The position numbers and the translations under genes are program-made. From Lentisphaerota bacterium (lineage in GTDB: Bacteria > Verrucomicrobiota > Kiritimatiellia > RFP12 > UBA1067), in assembly GCA_015061665.1 (NCBI GenBank), contig SUWC01000013.1, forward strand, positions 1 to 52,350: a DNA stretch of 52,350 nucleotides. The letters are read 5' to 3'. The notes below the pieces were generated by a model, which was not told where the DNA came from, did no database searches, and saw only the letters and a list, made by a program, of their open reading frames with translations. Shown here piece by piece: positions 34,521 to 42,825 of this stretch. The number at the start of each line of letters is the position of its first letter. The stretch's first letter is position 1.

Positions 34521-36301
34521 GCCTCGGACGGCCGAATGTCGACGATGCGAAGCTCGACATGCTCGCCGCAGTAGTCGGAAACGGAAACGCCGAAGAGAAC
34601 GTCTACTGGTGCGGACGCCTTTTCGCGGATGGACTCAATCTCGTCGCCGTGGTACCACCACACGGCCCTCAGGGAACCATGGGAATCAGAAAGCATGAAA
34701 CTGACATGCCTCGGGGGCTTCTTGTCCGGCTGATCCGCCTTGCCAAGCGTCCTGATGTCGTCAAGCTTCGCGCCTCGCAGCATGAAGACCGGCTCGGGAT
34801 TGCCTTCGCCGAAAGGCTCCATCGTGGCGACGCTCTTTCCAAGCGCAAGCGTTACGGCGGAAGTCGGAATCTCGGCGTCGTAGCGAACAGCCGCTAGTTC
34901 ATCAGGCGGAATTGCCTCGGCCTGCCTGGAGCAGGCTTCGGAAAAGGCATTGCGGAAAGCGTCGATGAAACCATCCTTCACGCCAAGGCCGGCAGCGGCG
35001 GCGTGGCCTCCGAAATGCGAAAGGCAGTCCGAGCATGCGGCAAGCGCATCGCGAACATTGTATCCGGAGGGAGCGCGAGAGGAGCCCTTTCCGTCGACAA
35101 GAACGCACACGGGCACCTTGTGCTCGATCTTGTCCAGAACGCGCGAAGCGACGATGCCTGCGACGCCTGGATGCACATCCCTGACATTCGCCTCGAATGA
35201 GATGACCTGCGCGCCGAGCGATTCGTCGACCTGCTTCATCGCCTCGTCGGTCATGTACTTTTCGTAGTTCTTGCGGCTTGCGTTGCAGTTGTCGATCTTC
35301 GCCGCAAGCTCGCCGCATTCCGCCGGGTCCGTCGAAAGCATGAGACGAAGCGCGTCCATCGCAGTGCCGAACTCGCCCTCCAGCCGTCCTACGGCATTTA
35401 TGCGCGGACCGAGCATGAAGCCGAAGTCGCGCGCCGCAAGAGTGGTCCGCGTCGTCTTCGCGGCCTTCTTGAGAAGCTCGCGCAGTCCGGCAGGTGCGCC
35501 GCGCCTTGCCCTGCCGGGCAGGCGGACGTCGGGATTCTGGAATCGCCTAAGCGCCTCAGAGACGAGGATTCTGTTCTGTCCGCAGATGGGCATTACGTCC
35601 GTCACCGTCGCAAGTCCCGCGAGGACAAGAAGCGGCTCGCCCAGGCTCGGCCCGGTGTAGAGCCCCGTGGCCTTCGCGCGGGAGACTAGGCTGTTCGCGA
35701 CAAAGAACGCGACGGCAGCCCCGCAAAGGTTCTCGAGCTCATGCGGCGAGGCGACCTTCGGATTGACCAGAGCATCCGCGTCGGGAAGCGTTTCCCCGGG
35801 AAGATGATGGTCCGTCACGACGACGGAGATGCCGCGCGCCTTGAGGGCCGCGATCTCGCGCACGGAGCCGATTCCGTTGTCCACTGTCACGACGAGGCTG
35901 ACGCCCGGGTGCTCGGCGAGCATCCGCGCGACCGACGCCTCGGTCATGCCGTATCCCTCGCCCATGCGGCGCGGGATGAAGGCGGAGACCTTGCCTCCGA
36001 TGGACGATATGGCGGTGACCGCAATCGCGCTCGCGCTGATTCCGTCGCAGTCGTAGTCTCCGAAGACGACGATCTCCCTGCCCGACTTGACGTGGTCGAG
36101 GAGTATGTCTACGGCATTAGAGACGCCGGGGAGAGAATCGGGCTTGGCAAGCGCCGAGAGCGACGGATTCAGGTATCCAGCGATGTCCGCGGCGGAAATG
36201 CCGCGGTTCGCCATAAGCCGCGCGACAAGCGGCTCGATGCCCGCTTCCAGCAGCGAGGCAAGAGCCGCTTCGTCAGGCTTCTTCTCTTTCCAGACTGGCA
36301 C
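34517..36301 (-). CDS. recJ: single-stranded-DNA-specific exonuclease RecJ
   Basis: The protein has 594 residues, within the usual RecJ range. The DHH phosphoesterase motifs are FGDYDCDGISASA, VTVDNGIGS, VVVTDHHLPG and GPRINAVGRL. The DHHA1 part carries GKGSSRAPSGYNVRDAL and HFGGHAAAAGLGV, followed by an OB-fold. It degrades 5' single-stranded DNA in recombination and mismatch repair, using Mn2+ or Mg2+. The start is GTG at 36301, 7 bp after the ilvE stop, with no obvious ribosome site, so coupling to ilvE translation is likely. Confidence 0.95.
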   Translation of the reverse strand: MPVWKEKKPDEAALASLLEAGIEPLVARLMANRGISAADIAGYLNPSLSALAKPDSLPGVSNAVDILLDHVKSGREIVVFGDYDCDGISASAIAVTAISSIGGKVSAFIPRRMGEGYGMTEASVARMLAEHPGVSLVVTVDNGIGSVREIAALKARGISVVVTDHHLPGETLPDADALVNPKVASPHELENLCGAAVAFFVANSLVSRAKATGLYTGPSLGEPLLVLAGLATVTDVMPICGQNRILVSEALRRFQNPDVRLPGRARRGAPAGLRELLKKAAKTTRTTLAARDFGFMLGPRINAVGRLEGEFGTAMDALRLMLSTDPAECGELAAKIDNCNASRKNYEKYMTDEAMKQVDESLGAQVISFEANVRDVHPGVAGIVASRVLDKIEHKVPVCVLVDGKGSSRAPSGYNVRDALAACSDCLSHFGGHAAAAGLGVKDGFIDAFRNAFSEACSRQAEAIPPDELAAVRYDAEIPTSAVTLALGKSVATMEPFGEGNPEPVFMLRGAKLDDIRTLGKADQPDKKPPRHVSFMLSDSHGSLRAVWWYHGDEIESIREKASAPVDVLFGVSVSDYCGEHVELRIVDIRPSEA

Positions 36302-36308
36302 GGAGGTC

Positions 36309-37334
36309 TTACAGCCTGACTTCGTGGCACCAGCCGTGGGTGTCGGGCAGATCGCCGTACTGTATGCCCTGGACGGTGTCGAAGAGCTTCTGGAGATGCG
36401 GCCCGACGCCGTCGGGCTCGCTGATCTTTATGACCTCGTTTCCGCGCGTTATCTCCCAGACAGGCGTCACGACGACGGCCGTTCCGCACGCTGCGACTTC
36501 GGCGAACTCCTTGATCTCCTCGTAGGGAACGGGACGGCACTCGACCTTCCAGCCAAGGTCCGCCGCAACCTGCTTGAGCGACATGTTCGTCACGGAGGGG
36601 AGCACGGAATGGCTATCGGGCGTGACGTAGGTTCCGTCCTTCTTGATGCCGAGGAAGTTGGACGTCGAGAACTCCTCGACGTACTTGTGGGTCTTGGCGT
36701 CGAGATAGAGCTCGACGGGCCAGCCGTCATGCTTCGCCTTCTCGTGCGCGAAAAGCGACGCGGCGTAGTTGCCGCCGACCTTGACGTCGCCCATGCCATG
36801 AGGCGCCGCGCGATCCCAGTCGTCGAGGATGACTGCGCGCACGGGCTTGAGGCCGCCCTTGTAGTATGCGCCGACGGGCATGACCATGATCATGAAGGTG
36901 TACTCCTTCGCGGGAGCGACGCCGATCTGCGGGCCGGTTCCGATAAGAAGAGGACGCAGGTAGAGCGAACCGCCCGTGCCATACGGCGGGACGAACTCCT
37001 CGTTCGCAGCGACGACCTTCTCGGCGGCCTCGATGAACATCTCCTCGGGGACGGGGGCCATCACGGTGCGGACCGCAGTGCGGTGCATGCGCCTGGCGTT
37101 CTCGTCGGGACGGAAAATGACGATCTTGCCAGACTTCTGGCGGAACGCCTTCATTCCCTCGAAGCACTCCTGCCCGTAGTGAAGGCAGCTCGCGCCGATA
37201 TGCATCGTTATGTACGGATCCTTGATCAGCTCTGCCTCACCCCACTTGCCGTCCTTCCAGACGTAGCGAATATGACAGTTGACATCCGAAAAACCGAAGC
37301 CCAGCTTGGACCACTCGATATCTGTTCTTGGCAT
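36309..37334 (-). CDS. ilvE: branched-chain amino acid aminotransferase
   Basis: The protein has 341 residues. It fits the class IV PLP aminotransferase fold, BCAT type II subgroup, shown by ECFEGMKAF, GSLYLRPLLIGTG, DVKVGGNYAASL (Lys being the PLP Schiff base) and YVEEFSTSNFLGI. It makes Leu, Ile and Val from their 2-oxo acids with glutamate. GAGG precedes the ATG. The promoter lies in a nested inverted repeat at 37347-37379. It heads the operon with recJ and the glycosyltransferase. Confidence 0.95.
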   Translation of the reverse strand: MPRTDIEWSKLGFGFSDVNCHIRYVWKDGKWGEAELIKDPYITMHIGASCLHYGQECFEGMKAFRQKSGKIVIFRPDENARRMHRTAVRTVMAPVPEEMFIEAAEKVVAANEEFVPPYGTGGSLYLRPLLIGTGPQIGVAPAKEYTFMIMVMPVGAYYKGGLKPVRAVILDDWDRAAPHGMGDVKVGGNYAASLFAHEKAKHDGWPVELYLDAKTHKYVEEFSTSNFLGIKKDGTYVTPDSHSVLPSVTNMSLKQVAADLGWKVECRPVPYEEIKEFAEVAACGTAVVVTPVWEITRGNEVIKISEPDGVGPHLQKLFDTVQGIQYGDLPDTHGWCHEVRL

Positions 37335-37346
37335 AACTTAACCTCG

Positions 37347-37379
37347 TGATATAATTTACTGTTAAGTATTATTATATCA
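37347..37379 (-). promoter_or_regulatory. ilvE promoter within nested inverted repeats
   Basis: TGATATAAT (37347-37355) and ATTATATCA (37371-37379) form a perfect 9-bp inverted repeat around a smaller palindrome TACT-GTTA-AGTA (37358-37369). The minus-strand TATAAT at 37371-37376 is the likely -10 box of ilvE. The other arm gives a plus-strand TATAAT. The symmetry may be an operator or a bidirectional promoter. Confidence 0.5.
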
Positions 37380-37445
37380 TAAATTGCCTCGCTCGGCGGA
37401 AAAAACAGTTGTGAAGCGGCCGCGCCGCCGCCGAAATCCGCCACA

Positions 37446-37464
37446 CGCGGGGTCTGTCCCCGCG
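37446..37464. other. GC-rich hairpin after the response regulator
   Basis: CGCGGGG (37446-37452) pairs with CCCCGCG (37458-37464) around a 5-nt loop. It lies 20 bp downstream of the response-regulator stop on the minus strand. No T-run follows, so it is not a classic intrinsic terminator, but it may protect or end the message. Confidence 0.4.
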
Positions 37465-37483
37465 CGAGTCCTGTCGGTCGATG

Positions 37484-38086
37484 TCAGGCCCGGAGTATGC
37501 CAAGCTCATAGGCGCGCGATACCGCCGCGGGCGCGTTCGTGCTGTCGAGTTTCCTGAGGATGCTCTTCATGTGCGTGCGCACCGTCTCGGCGCTGATGTC
37601 GTGGATTATGCCGATTTCCTCGTGCGTCTTCCCCTGTGCGACGTATTTCAGGATATCCATCTCGCGGGCACTTAGCGGCCCCGGCTTCGCCTCGTCGAAA
37701 TCGTCGGAGAGGAACTCCCCTCCATCAGCCGCGAGCCTGATCGCCGAGACAAGCCTCTCCCAGTCGATGCTCTTGGGCAGATATCCGCGCGCGCCCGCCT
37801 CCCTCGCGCGCTCCTCCTCGGCCTTCAGCGGCATTCCGGCGAGCATCAGGACGCGAATGTCCGGGACGAAGCGCTTCATCTTTTCCAGTGTTTCGAATCC
37901 ATCCATGCCAGGCATCCGTATGTCGCTTATGACGATCGATGGCGCGCCTTTGTGCTTAATGTATTCGACGGCCTCAGCACCGCTCTGCGCGGCGCAGACG
38001 ACCTTGAAGTCGCTTTCGTTTTCGAGCATCGCGGCCATTCCTTCGCGCACCACAGGATGGTCGTCTATAATCAATATCTTTGTCAT
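37484..38086 (-). CDS. NarL/FixJ-type response regulator
   Basis: 200 residues from the ATG at 38086 (MTKILIIDDH), chosen because the receiver domain starts there and the ATG overlaps the kinase stop (ATGA). The receiver has the acidic pair Asp8-Asp9, the phospho-acceptor Asp55 in ISDIRMPG, and a Lys near 105. A LuxR-type helix-turn-helix (LSAREMDILKYVAQGKTHEEI and AETVRTHMKSILRKL) completes it. It pairs with the adjacent kinase. Targets are unknown; candidates include the palindromic glycosidase promoters, but NarL-type sites usually look different. Confidence 0.93.
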   Translation of the reverse strand: MTKILIIDDHPVVREGMAAMLENESDFKVVCAAQSGAEAVEYIKHKGAPSIVISDIRMPGMDGFETLEKMKRFVPDIRVLMLAGMPLKAEEERAREAGARGYLPKSIDWERLVSAIRLAADGGEFLSDDFDEAKPGPLSAREMDILKYVAQGKTHEEIGIIHDISAETVRTHMKSILRKLDSTNAPAAVSRAYELGILRA

Positions 38087-39468
38087 AATGGTATCCTTGC
38101 CGTAACAGTCGTTCCTTCGCCTGGACGGCTCGTCACCGAAAGCGTGCCGCCCAGTCCCTCCGCGTGCTGACGCATCGACATCAGCCCTAGATGTCCGCTC
38201 TTCGGCGGCGTGCTGGAGTCGAAGCCGCATCCGTCGTCCTTAACACCGAAGACGAGCGCCGTCTCCGTGAAGTCGACCACTACGTCTACGCGCTTCGCGC
38301 CACCGTGGCGCAAGGCGTTTCCGACGGCCTCCTGGAGGATGAGGAGAAGCGAGCCGGAGCATTTGCGCGCAACGGACCTCTCGCGCCCTCGTACCGTGAA
38401 ATGGACCTTTCCCGCCCACTGCGGCAGCCTGCTGGCGGCGTATTTGAAGAGTTCCGAGAGCGCGGCGGGGCCTTCCGCCTCCTCTGTGAGTCCCCAAAGC
38501 GCGGAGCGGAGCGAGGACTGCGTGTGGTTGAGCGAGTTGCGCAGGAGCTCAAGCTGCGCGCGCGCCGCATCGTCGTCTTTCCCAATCTTTCCCATCGCCG
38601 CGCCGAGGCGGAACATGCAGCCTGCCAATAGCTGCTGGAAGTTGTCATGGAGCTCGCTCGTGAGCCTTAGGCGCTCGCGACGAGCGGCGTCCGCGGCGAT
38701 TTTGTCGCGCTCCCTCGCGCGCATTGCGAGCGCGACGAACCCAAGCATGACTAGCGCGAACACGGTGCACGCGGCGAATATCTTCGTCGGCGTCCAAAAC
38801 GGCGCCACGTCAAGCACCTGGAGGTCCGACAGCTTCTCCGGCATGACACAGAAGTTAGACAGCCTGGCGACGACTACTGATCCCTCGTTTCTGACCGTAT
38901 CGTAGTGCCCTACGCCCTTTACGCGCACAAGCGCGCCGATCTCGAGTCCGCTCGGGAGCGGATCGGACCATCCGATGGGAAGCGGAATCTGCACGGCCCT
39001 GCGCTTTGGCCCAATGAGCAGCTGCGTGAAGGTCTCGCGCCGGTTGATGTCCGACACCTCGCCATGCACCGCCACAAGCCTTGCGAACCAGTCGCGCCGT
39101 CCCTCCTCGCCGTCTTCGCCGACGGCGTACATCTCCTCTACGCTCATCTCGACCGGCTCAGGAACGACGCCCGTCCCCTTCTTCTCGACCAGGGCGCGGT
39201 CGATCTGCGGACGCGCCGACCACTTGGGCCGGATGCCCGACACACGGACTCTATCCCCCGCGCCGACGCGGAGCTTTCCATCCGCGCTCTTCACGCGCCA
39301 GGCCGCGCCCGAGTCGTCGACAATAAAGCTGTGCACATCGCCTGGGCGATGCCAGACAACGACGCCCTCCGCCGAGACGGGGACGTCGTTTGTCAAACAC
39401 ATGACTTCGCCGCGGGAAAGAGCCGCGACGAAGACCATTGCAATACAGATGGAGGTTTTAGCCGTCAT
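38083..39468 (-). CDS. NarX-type sensor histidine kinase with OB-like sensor domain
   Basis: The protein has 461 residues. A signal-like N-terminus is followed by an extracytoplasmic domain (about 25-225) that is beta-rich with two OB-fold-like stretches: GVVVWHRPGDVHSFIVDD...RVRVSGI, and VAVHGEVSDINRRETFTQLLI...ALVRVKGVG. A membrane segment spans about 229-249. The HisKA_3 domain carries the phospho-His274 in LTSELHDNFQQ. The HATPase has NALRHGG and KDDGCGFD. It phosphorylates the adjacent NarL-type regulator. The sensor domain is not a common PAS or Cache type and its ligand is unknown. A -10 box ends 6 nt before the ATG, suggesting a leaderless mRNA. Confidence 0.9.
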   Translation of the reverse strand: MTAKTSICIAMVFVAALSRGEVMCLTNDVPVSAEGVVVWHRPGDVHSFIVDDSGAAWRVKSADGKLRVGAGDRVRVSGIRPKWSARPQIDRALVEKKGTGVVPEPVEMSVEEMYAVGEDGEEGRRDWFARLVAVHGEVSDINRRETFTQLLIGPKRRAVQIPLPIGWSDPLPSGLEIGALVRVKGVGHYDTVRNEGSVVVARLSNFCVMPEKLSDLQVLDVAPFWTPTKIFAACTVFALVMLGFVALAMRARERDKIAADAARRERLRLTSELHDNFQQLLAGCMFRLGAAMGKIGKDDDAARAQLELLRNSLNHTQSSLRSALWGLTEEAEGPAALSELFKYAASRLPQWAGKVHFTVRGRERSVARKCSGSLLLILQEAVGNALRHGGAKRVDVVVDFTETALVFGVKDDGCGFDSSTPPKSGHLGLMSMRQHAEGLGGTLSVTSRPGEGTTVTARIPL

Positions 39469-39474
39469 AAGTCA

Positions 39475-39480
39475 ATTTTA
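39475..39480 (-). promoter_or_regulatory. leaderless -10 box of the histidine kinase
   Basis: TAAAAT in the context TTTTGGTAAAAT on the minus strand, with exactly 6 nt between it and the ATG. The layout matches the glycosidase promoters but there is no TACCC-N4-GGGTA palindrome. Confidence 0.55.
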
Positions 39481-39509
39481 CCAAAACCTCCATTGCCTTC
39501 TCAACCCCC

Positions 39510-41738
39510 TCAGCGGAAAATCATGACGAAACCGACCTTTGTGTATCTGAGAATCAGGCTGTTTCCACATTGGACAAGCTTCCACTTGCCCTTACCGTCA
39601 TCCTTGATCAACCGGGTGGTCCAGTTGCTGATCGACTTCGCCGCAAAGACGGTATAGATTGTGTCCTTGCTAAGTGTCGCAACCGTCTTCTCCGTCGGCA
39701 TGTTGTCCAGCGTCGCCTTCGTGAAGTCGACGTCGAGGTCGAGCGTTTCAGGCGTCGCTCCAGGCGTAGGATCGATTGCTGCGACCTTGTAGCTCGCGGG
39801 GAGCGTCATGTTCTCAGGCCACTTGCCCGAGCCGGAAAGGACGACGTTCGCCGACGCCTCGCTCAAGTCAACCGTGAAGCCAGCGCTGAGATTCGCATTG
39901 TTTTCGAACGTTCCGTCGACAATCTTGAAGGTTGGGTAGTTCGTAGCGGTGTCAGTAAATGCAGTTCCACTCGCAACAGACAAATCGGCAAGCGCTACTG
40001 CACGGAAACGAGGACCAAGCGTAAGCTTGCCGTTGCCGATCTTTTTGATGACCGAACCCTCGGAAGCATTGGTGCGCAGAGCGACGGCGCCGTTGAGGAC
40101 GCTATCCACGTCATCTCTGTTACCAACTTCAAGCTCGGTAATTTTGCGGTGGATCGAGATGCCGCCCTTGTCGCTTATCTGGCGCAACGCGCCGCAGTAA
40201 GCCTTGCTGCCGGCAGTCGTGCCTTGGAAGTAGAAGAGCAGCGTATTGTCGTTTTCCGGCTCGCCGGTGACACCCCAGACGACGTTCGAATTGCCGAGCT
40301 CATCAACATTGCCGACAAGGCCGTCAACCGTCGCCGAGATGCCTTTGTTCGCGAAGTTGATCGTGCCTTTGAAGTCCGCGTCGCCGAAAGGATACGCCGC
40401 GCAGCGCCACAGACGCCATGCAGCATTCGGAAGGAGATTCACCGTCGCAGTATCGCCGAGTGTGCCGACTTTGTCGTCAATCTGATATGTGTGGTTGTTC
40501 ACATATGTGATTTCCGCTCCGTTCTTGACTTCGAAGTTTTCTTCCGTCAGCGTCGTGTTGTTGACAGGAATCGTGAGCGAGCCTTCCTCGACGACCGTCT
40601 TGCCGGTGTAGAGTGGCAGCTTGGAGAGCACGAGAGAGCCTTTTCCTTTCTTGACGAGGCCGCCCTTGTTGGAAGCGTCGAGTGCGTTCGCAAAGGTGAT
40701 GTCGCGGTCGTTCGTGTCAATGGCAATCGCGGTCGTCGAGTTCTTGATGTATGCCGAATAGTCGGTCGTGATCTTCTCCCCCTTGACGTTGCCGTCGGCT
40801 GCGTTGTCGTCATAGATGCTGTCGCCGTAAATCAGCGTGCCGCCGCCGAAGGAGATGTCGCCGGTGTTCGTGCCATTGTATCCCAAGAGTGCGTTCTTGT
40901 GGACGAGTGTCACCGTGCCGTTGTTGATTTCCGTTCCCTTTGAATGGCGGGTATCGCCGAGGACGAGATTGCCCGTGCCGACCTTGCGTATCTTGACATA
41001 GGAGCATCCGGCATCGTTGTTGTTGCCCATCTGGACGGTCAGTCTGTCGTCGCCGAGCGTGCCGTTTGCGCCGCCGATTTCGAGGACAGGTGTCGTGTTG
41101 GAGTTGTTGAAGCGAACAGAACTCTGCCTGTTTGAAACTGATGTCGTGAAGAACGAACCAAACGAGAACTTGTCCGCCGCGCAGTCAGTCGCCGTCTGGA
41201 TATTGCCGGTCGTGAACCCAGAGACGATATAGCGCGCTTTCAGGGAGGGCGTGAGATTGTCGCCAAGCATGAACTTGTCCTTCCACGTGCTGTTGAAGTA
41301 GAAGGTGCCTTCAAATTCGCTCTGGTCGTTGTTGAGGATGATCGCCTGAGCGGACGAAGCTGTGGCTTCTTTTGACGTGTCGGCGGCGAGACGGAGCAAT
41401 CCATCGCCGGTCAGCTTGCCGGTGAACGTCACGTCAAATTCGGTATTTCTGATGATTCGAGCTTCTGCATTCGCCGTTGAGGACTTCGGGATGTTGATCT
41501 CAGCCGCAATCATGGTGGCGGCGGAAGGCTTGAGGTAGATGGATGTCGTCGCCGTTACGGGAATGATGGCCTTGTCTGTCGCAGCGAGCGGATAGCTTGT
41601 GTCGTCGCCGCCTGTCCAGTTGGACGGGGTTTCCCAGTCGCCGGATGTGCCGCCGTTCCAAGTATAGTCCGTGGCGAACGATGACATCGCGGCCGAAGCG
41701 GCGAGCGCGATTGCGAGAAACAATTTGTCTGAACGCAT
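39510..41738 (-). CDS. autotransporter-strand-repeat surface protein without a beta-barrel
   Basis: The protein has 742 residues with a signal peptide (about 1-23). The N-terminal TWNGGTSGDWETPSNWTGG motif is common at the start of autotransporter-strand-repeat passengers. The body is Asn/Thr/Gly-rich beta-helix with a repeat of the type GLVKKGKGSLVLSKLPLYTG...VEEGSL. No C-terminal beta-barrel is present. The protein ends in a short basic-aromatic segment, ILRYTKVGFVMIFR, that may be a sorting or anchoring tail (inference). AAGGAGG precedes the ATG. A probable -10 TACAAT lies upstream near 41770. Likely a surface adhesin or scaffold. Confidence 0.72.
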   Translation of the reverse strand: MRSDKLFLAIALAASAAMSSFATDYTWNGGTSGDWETPSNWTGGDDTSYPLAATDKAIIPVTATTSIYLKPSAATMIAAEINIPKSSTANAEARIIRNTEFDVTFTGKLTGDGLLRLAADTSKEATASSAQAIILNNDQSEFEGTFYFNSTWKDKFMLGDNLTPSLKARYIVSGFTTGNIQTATDCAADKFSFGSFFTTSVSNRQSSVRFNNSNTTPVLEIGGANGTLGDDRLTVQMGNNNDAGCSYVKIRKVGTGNLVLGDTRHSKGTEINNGTVTLVHKNALLGYNGTNTGDISFGGGTLIYGDSIYDDNAADGNVKGEKITTDYSAYIKNSTTAIAIDTNDRDITFANALDASNKGGLVKKGKGSLVLSKLPLYTGKTVVEEGSLTIPVNNTTLTEENFEVKNGAEITYVNNHTYQIDDKVGTLGDTATVNLLPNAAWRLWRCAAYPFGDADFKGTINFANKGISATVDGLVGNVDELGNSNVVWGVTGEPENDNTLLFYFQGTTAGSKAYCGALRQISDKGGISIHRKITELEVGNRDDVDSVLNGAVALRTNASEGSVIKKIGNGKLTLGPRFRAVALADLSVASGTAFTDTATNYPTFKIVDGTFENNANLSAGFTVDLSEASANVVLSGSGKWPENMTLPASYKVAAIDPTPGATPETLDLDVDFTKATLDNMPTEKTVATLSKDTIYTVFAAKSISNWTTRLIKDDGKGKWKLVQCGNSLILRYTKVGFVMIFR

Positions 41739-42058
41739 GGAATCCCTCCTTGTTTGATTGACGCTTATATTGTATCTTTTTTCTCAAAGTCGCGGTATCC
41801 CCGCTTGCGGGGATAGTGGTATAGTGGCAGAAAAATCGCGTTAGAAGGCGATTTTTGACTGGGGGAAGCGTAGCCGCCCCATTGAGGGTGCCGACGACCC
41901 ATAGGGAAGTCGGCAAGCCGAGCGGAGCGAGTGCCGAGCGTCTCGCCGCTTCGAGATTGGCGGAATGATTCCTTTGATCTAAAGCGGCGGGACGCCGCTT
42001 CTCCCAGTCAGAATGCGGTGTTTTTTGTAGTAAAGCGGCGGGACGCCGCTTCCCCCAG
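41739..42058. other. 320-bp gene-free stretch carrying REPs
   Basis: No gene is visible. The stretch holds the promoter and ribosome site of the surface protein (41739-41775), an 8-bp perfect hairpin at 41797-41814 (ATCCCCGC TT GCGGGGAT), and three REP elements, one of them interrupted. Confidence 0.7.
41797..41814. other. perfect 8-bp hairpin
   Basis: ATCCCCGC and GCGGGGAT pair around a TT loop. It lies between the RAYT gene and the surface-protein gene, with no T-run on either side at the expected distance for a terminator. It could be a transposon-related structure or a transcript-stabilising hairpin. Confidence 0.45.
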
Positions 42059-42060
42059 TC
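41857..42060. repeat. REP cluster 3' of the RAYT gene
   Basis: Three REP elements occur. The first (41857-41870 continuing at 41941-41952) is split by about 70 bp of foreign sequence. The second is at 41982-42010 and the third at 42033-42060. The first faces the second across a spacer containing GGAATGATTCCTTT, the same geometry as the pairs at 2008 and 42826. The stop codon of the RAYT gene (42059-42061) is formed by the end of the third REP. Confidence 0.85.
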
Positions 42061-42739
42061 AGGGTGCGGTGTGGAGAAGTAGATCTTCTCGCACATACGC
42101 ATAGCCTGCGCCACCCGCGTTGCGCGGATTTCTCGCGATATATCTGACGACTTTCGCGAAATGGCGATCGTCACGAATCAGACGGTCCCAGCTCTCCTTC
42201 TGCCAGAACGAACCGGAATCGCCGACGGCGCGCCGGACTTTGTGCGCCGTGAAGCTTTTCCATGAATGGAGTATCCCGCTCGCGCCGAAATCTCCGATCG
42301 GGCTGAACAGCACATGAACATGGTTTGGCATCACCGTAAATGCGAATAGCGTGTAACGCTCGCCGTCGAAGTGCCGGAGCGCATTGCAAACAAGCTCACG
42401 GTTGTCAGGATATTCGAGGGCGCAGGAGCCAAGTCCGTCGTCCAGCCACTTCTCCAGCGCATTGCCGAACTCCGTAAAGTATTCGTTCTTCTCTTCTTCA
42501 TTCCAGGGTTGTGGATGCCGAGAAAGCCAGTCGTCCCGCTCCTCCTGCCACTGTCCGAGCTTGCTTTCAGGGATGGAATCGGCAAGTCGGAATGTCACGA
42601 AAACGCAGGTCTCCCCCTGCTCCCAGTGCGGAAGGTTGGCGCTCCGTTTTGCTATGGGCGATTCTGTGGACATAAAACGAGGTCGCCCCGAACCGGATGT
42701 CGGGGTGGTTGAGATTGAATCGGGATTCTGCTCGCACAT
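42059..42739 (-). CDS. REP-associated tyrosine transposase (RAYT, Y1 family)
   Basis: 226 residues from the ATG at 42739. The frame remains open to 43261 only because REP sequence is translated there. The HUH motif is VMPNHVHVLF (His140, His142), followed by FWQKESWDRLIRDD and YIARNPRNAGG, the usual RAYT order. At the position where many relatives carry the catalytic Tyr (ESYD or similar), this protein has Trp184, so activity may be reduced or use Tyr200. TATAAT lies 6 nt before the ATG (leaderless). RAYTs cut and join REP palindromes on single-stranded DNA. REPs lie on both sides of this gene and inside the GH2 gene. Confidence 0.9.
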   Translation of the reverse strand: MCEQNPDSISTTPTSGSGRPRFMSTESPIAKRSANLPHWEQGETCVFVTFRLADSIPESKLGQWQEERDDWLSRHPQPWNEEEKNEYFTEFGNALEKWLDDGLGSCALEYPDNRELVCNALRHFDGERYTLFAFTVMPNHVHVLFSPIGDFGASGILHSWKSFTAHKVRRAVGDSGSFWQKESWDRLIRDDRHFAKVVRYIARNPRNAGGAGYAYVREDLLLHTAP

Positions 42740-42745
42740 GGTGCG

Positions 42746-42751
42746 ATTATA
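42746..42751 (-). promoter_or_regulatory. leaderless -10 box of the RAYT gene
   Basis: TATAAT in the context TTTTGCTATAAT on the minus strand, exactly 6 nt before the ATG. Confidence 0.55.
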
Positions 42752-42825
42752 GCAAAAGTGTTCAGAACCAATCAAGCGAGCGTAGCAGATTTTGTCGTTT
42801 ATTGACTGCAGGCGTAACGACTGTT

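Noticed and set aside
37446-37464. Intrinsic terminator for the two-component operon
   Set aside because: The hairpin is strong but no T-run follows on the minus strand, so I list it only as a hairpin.
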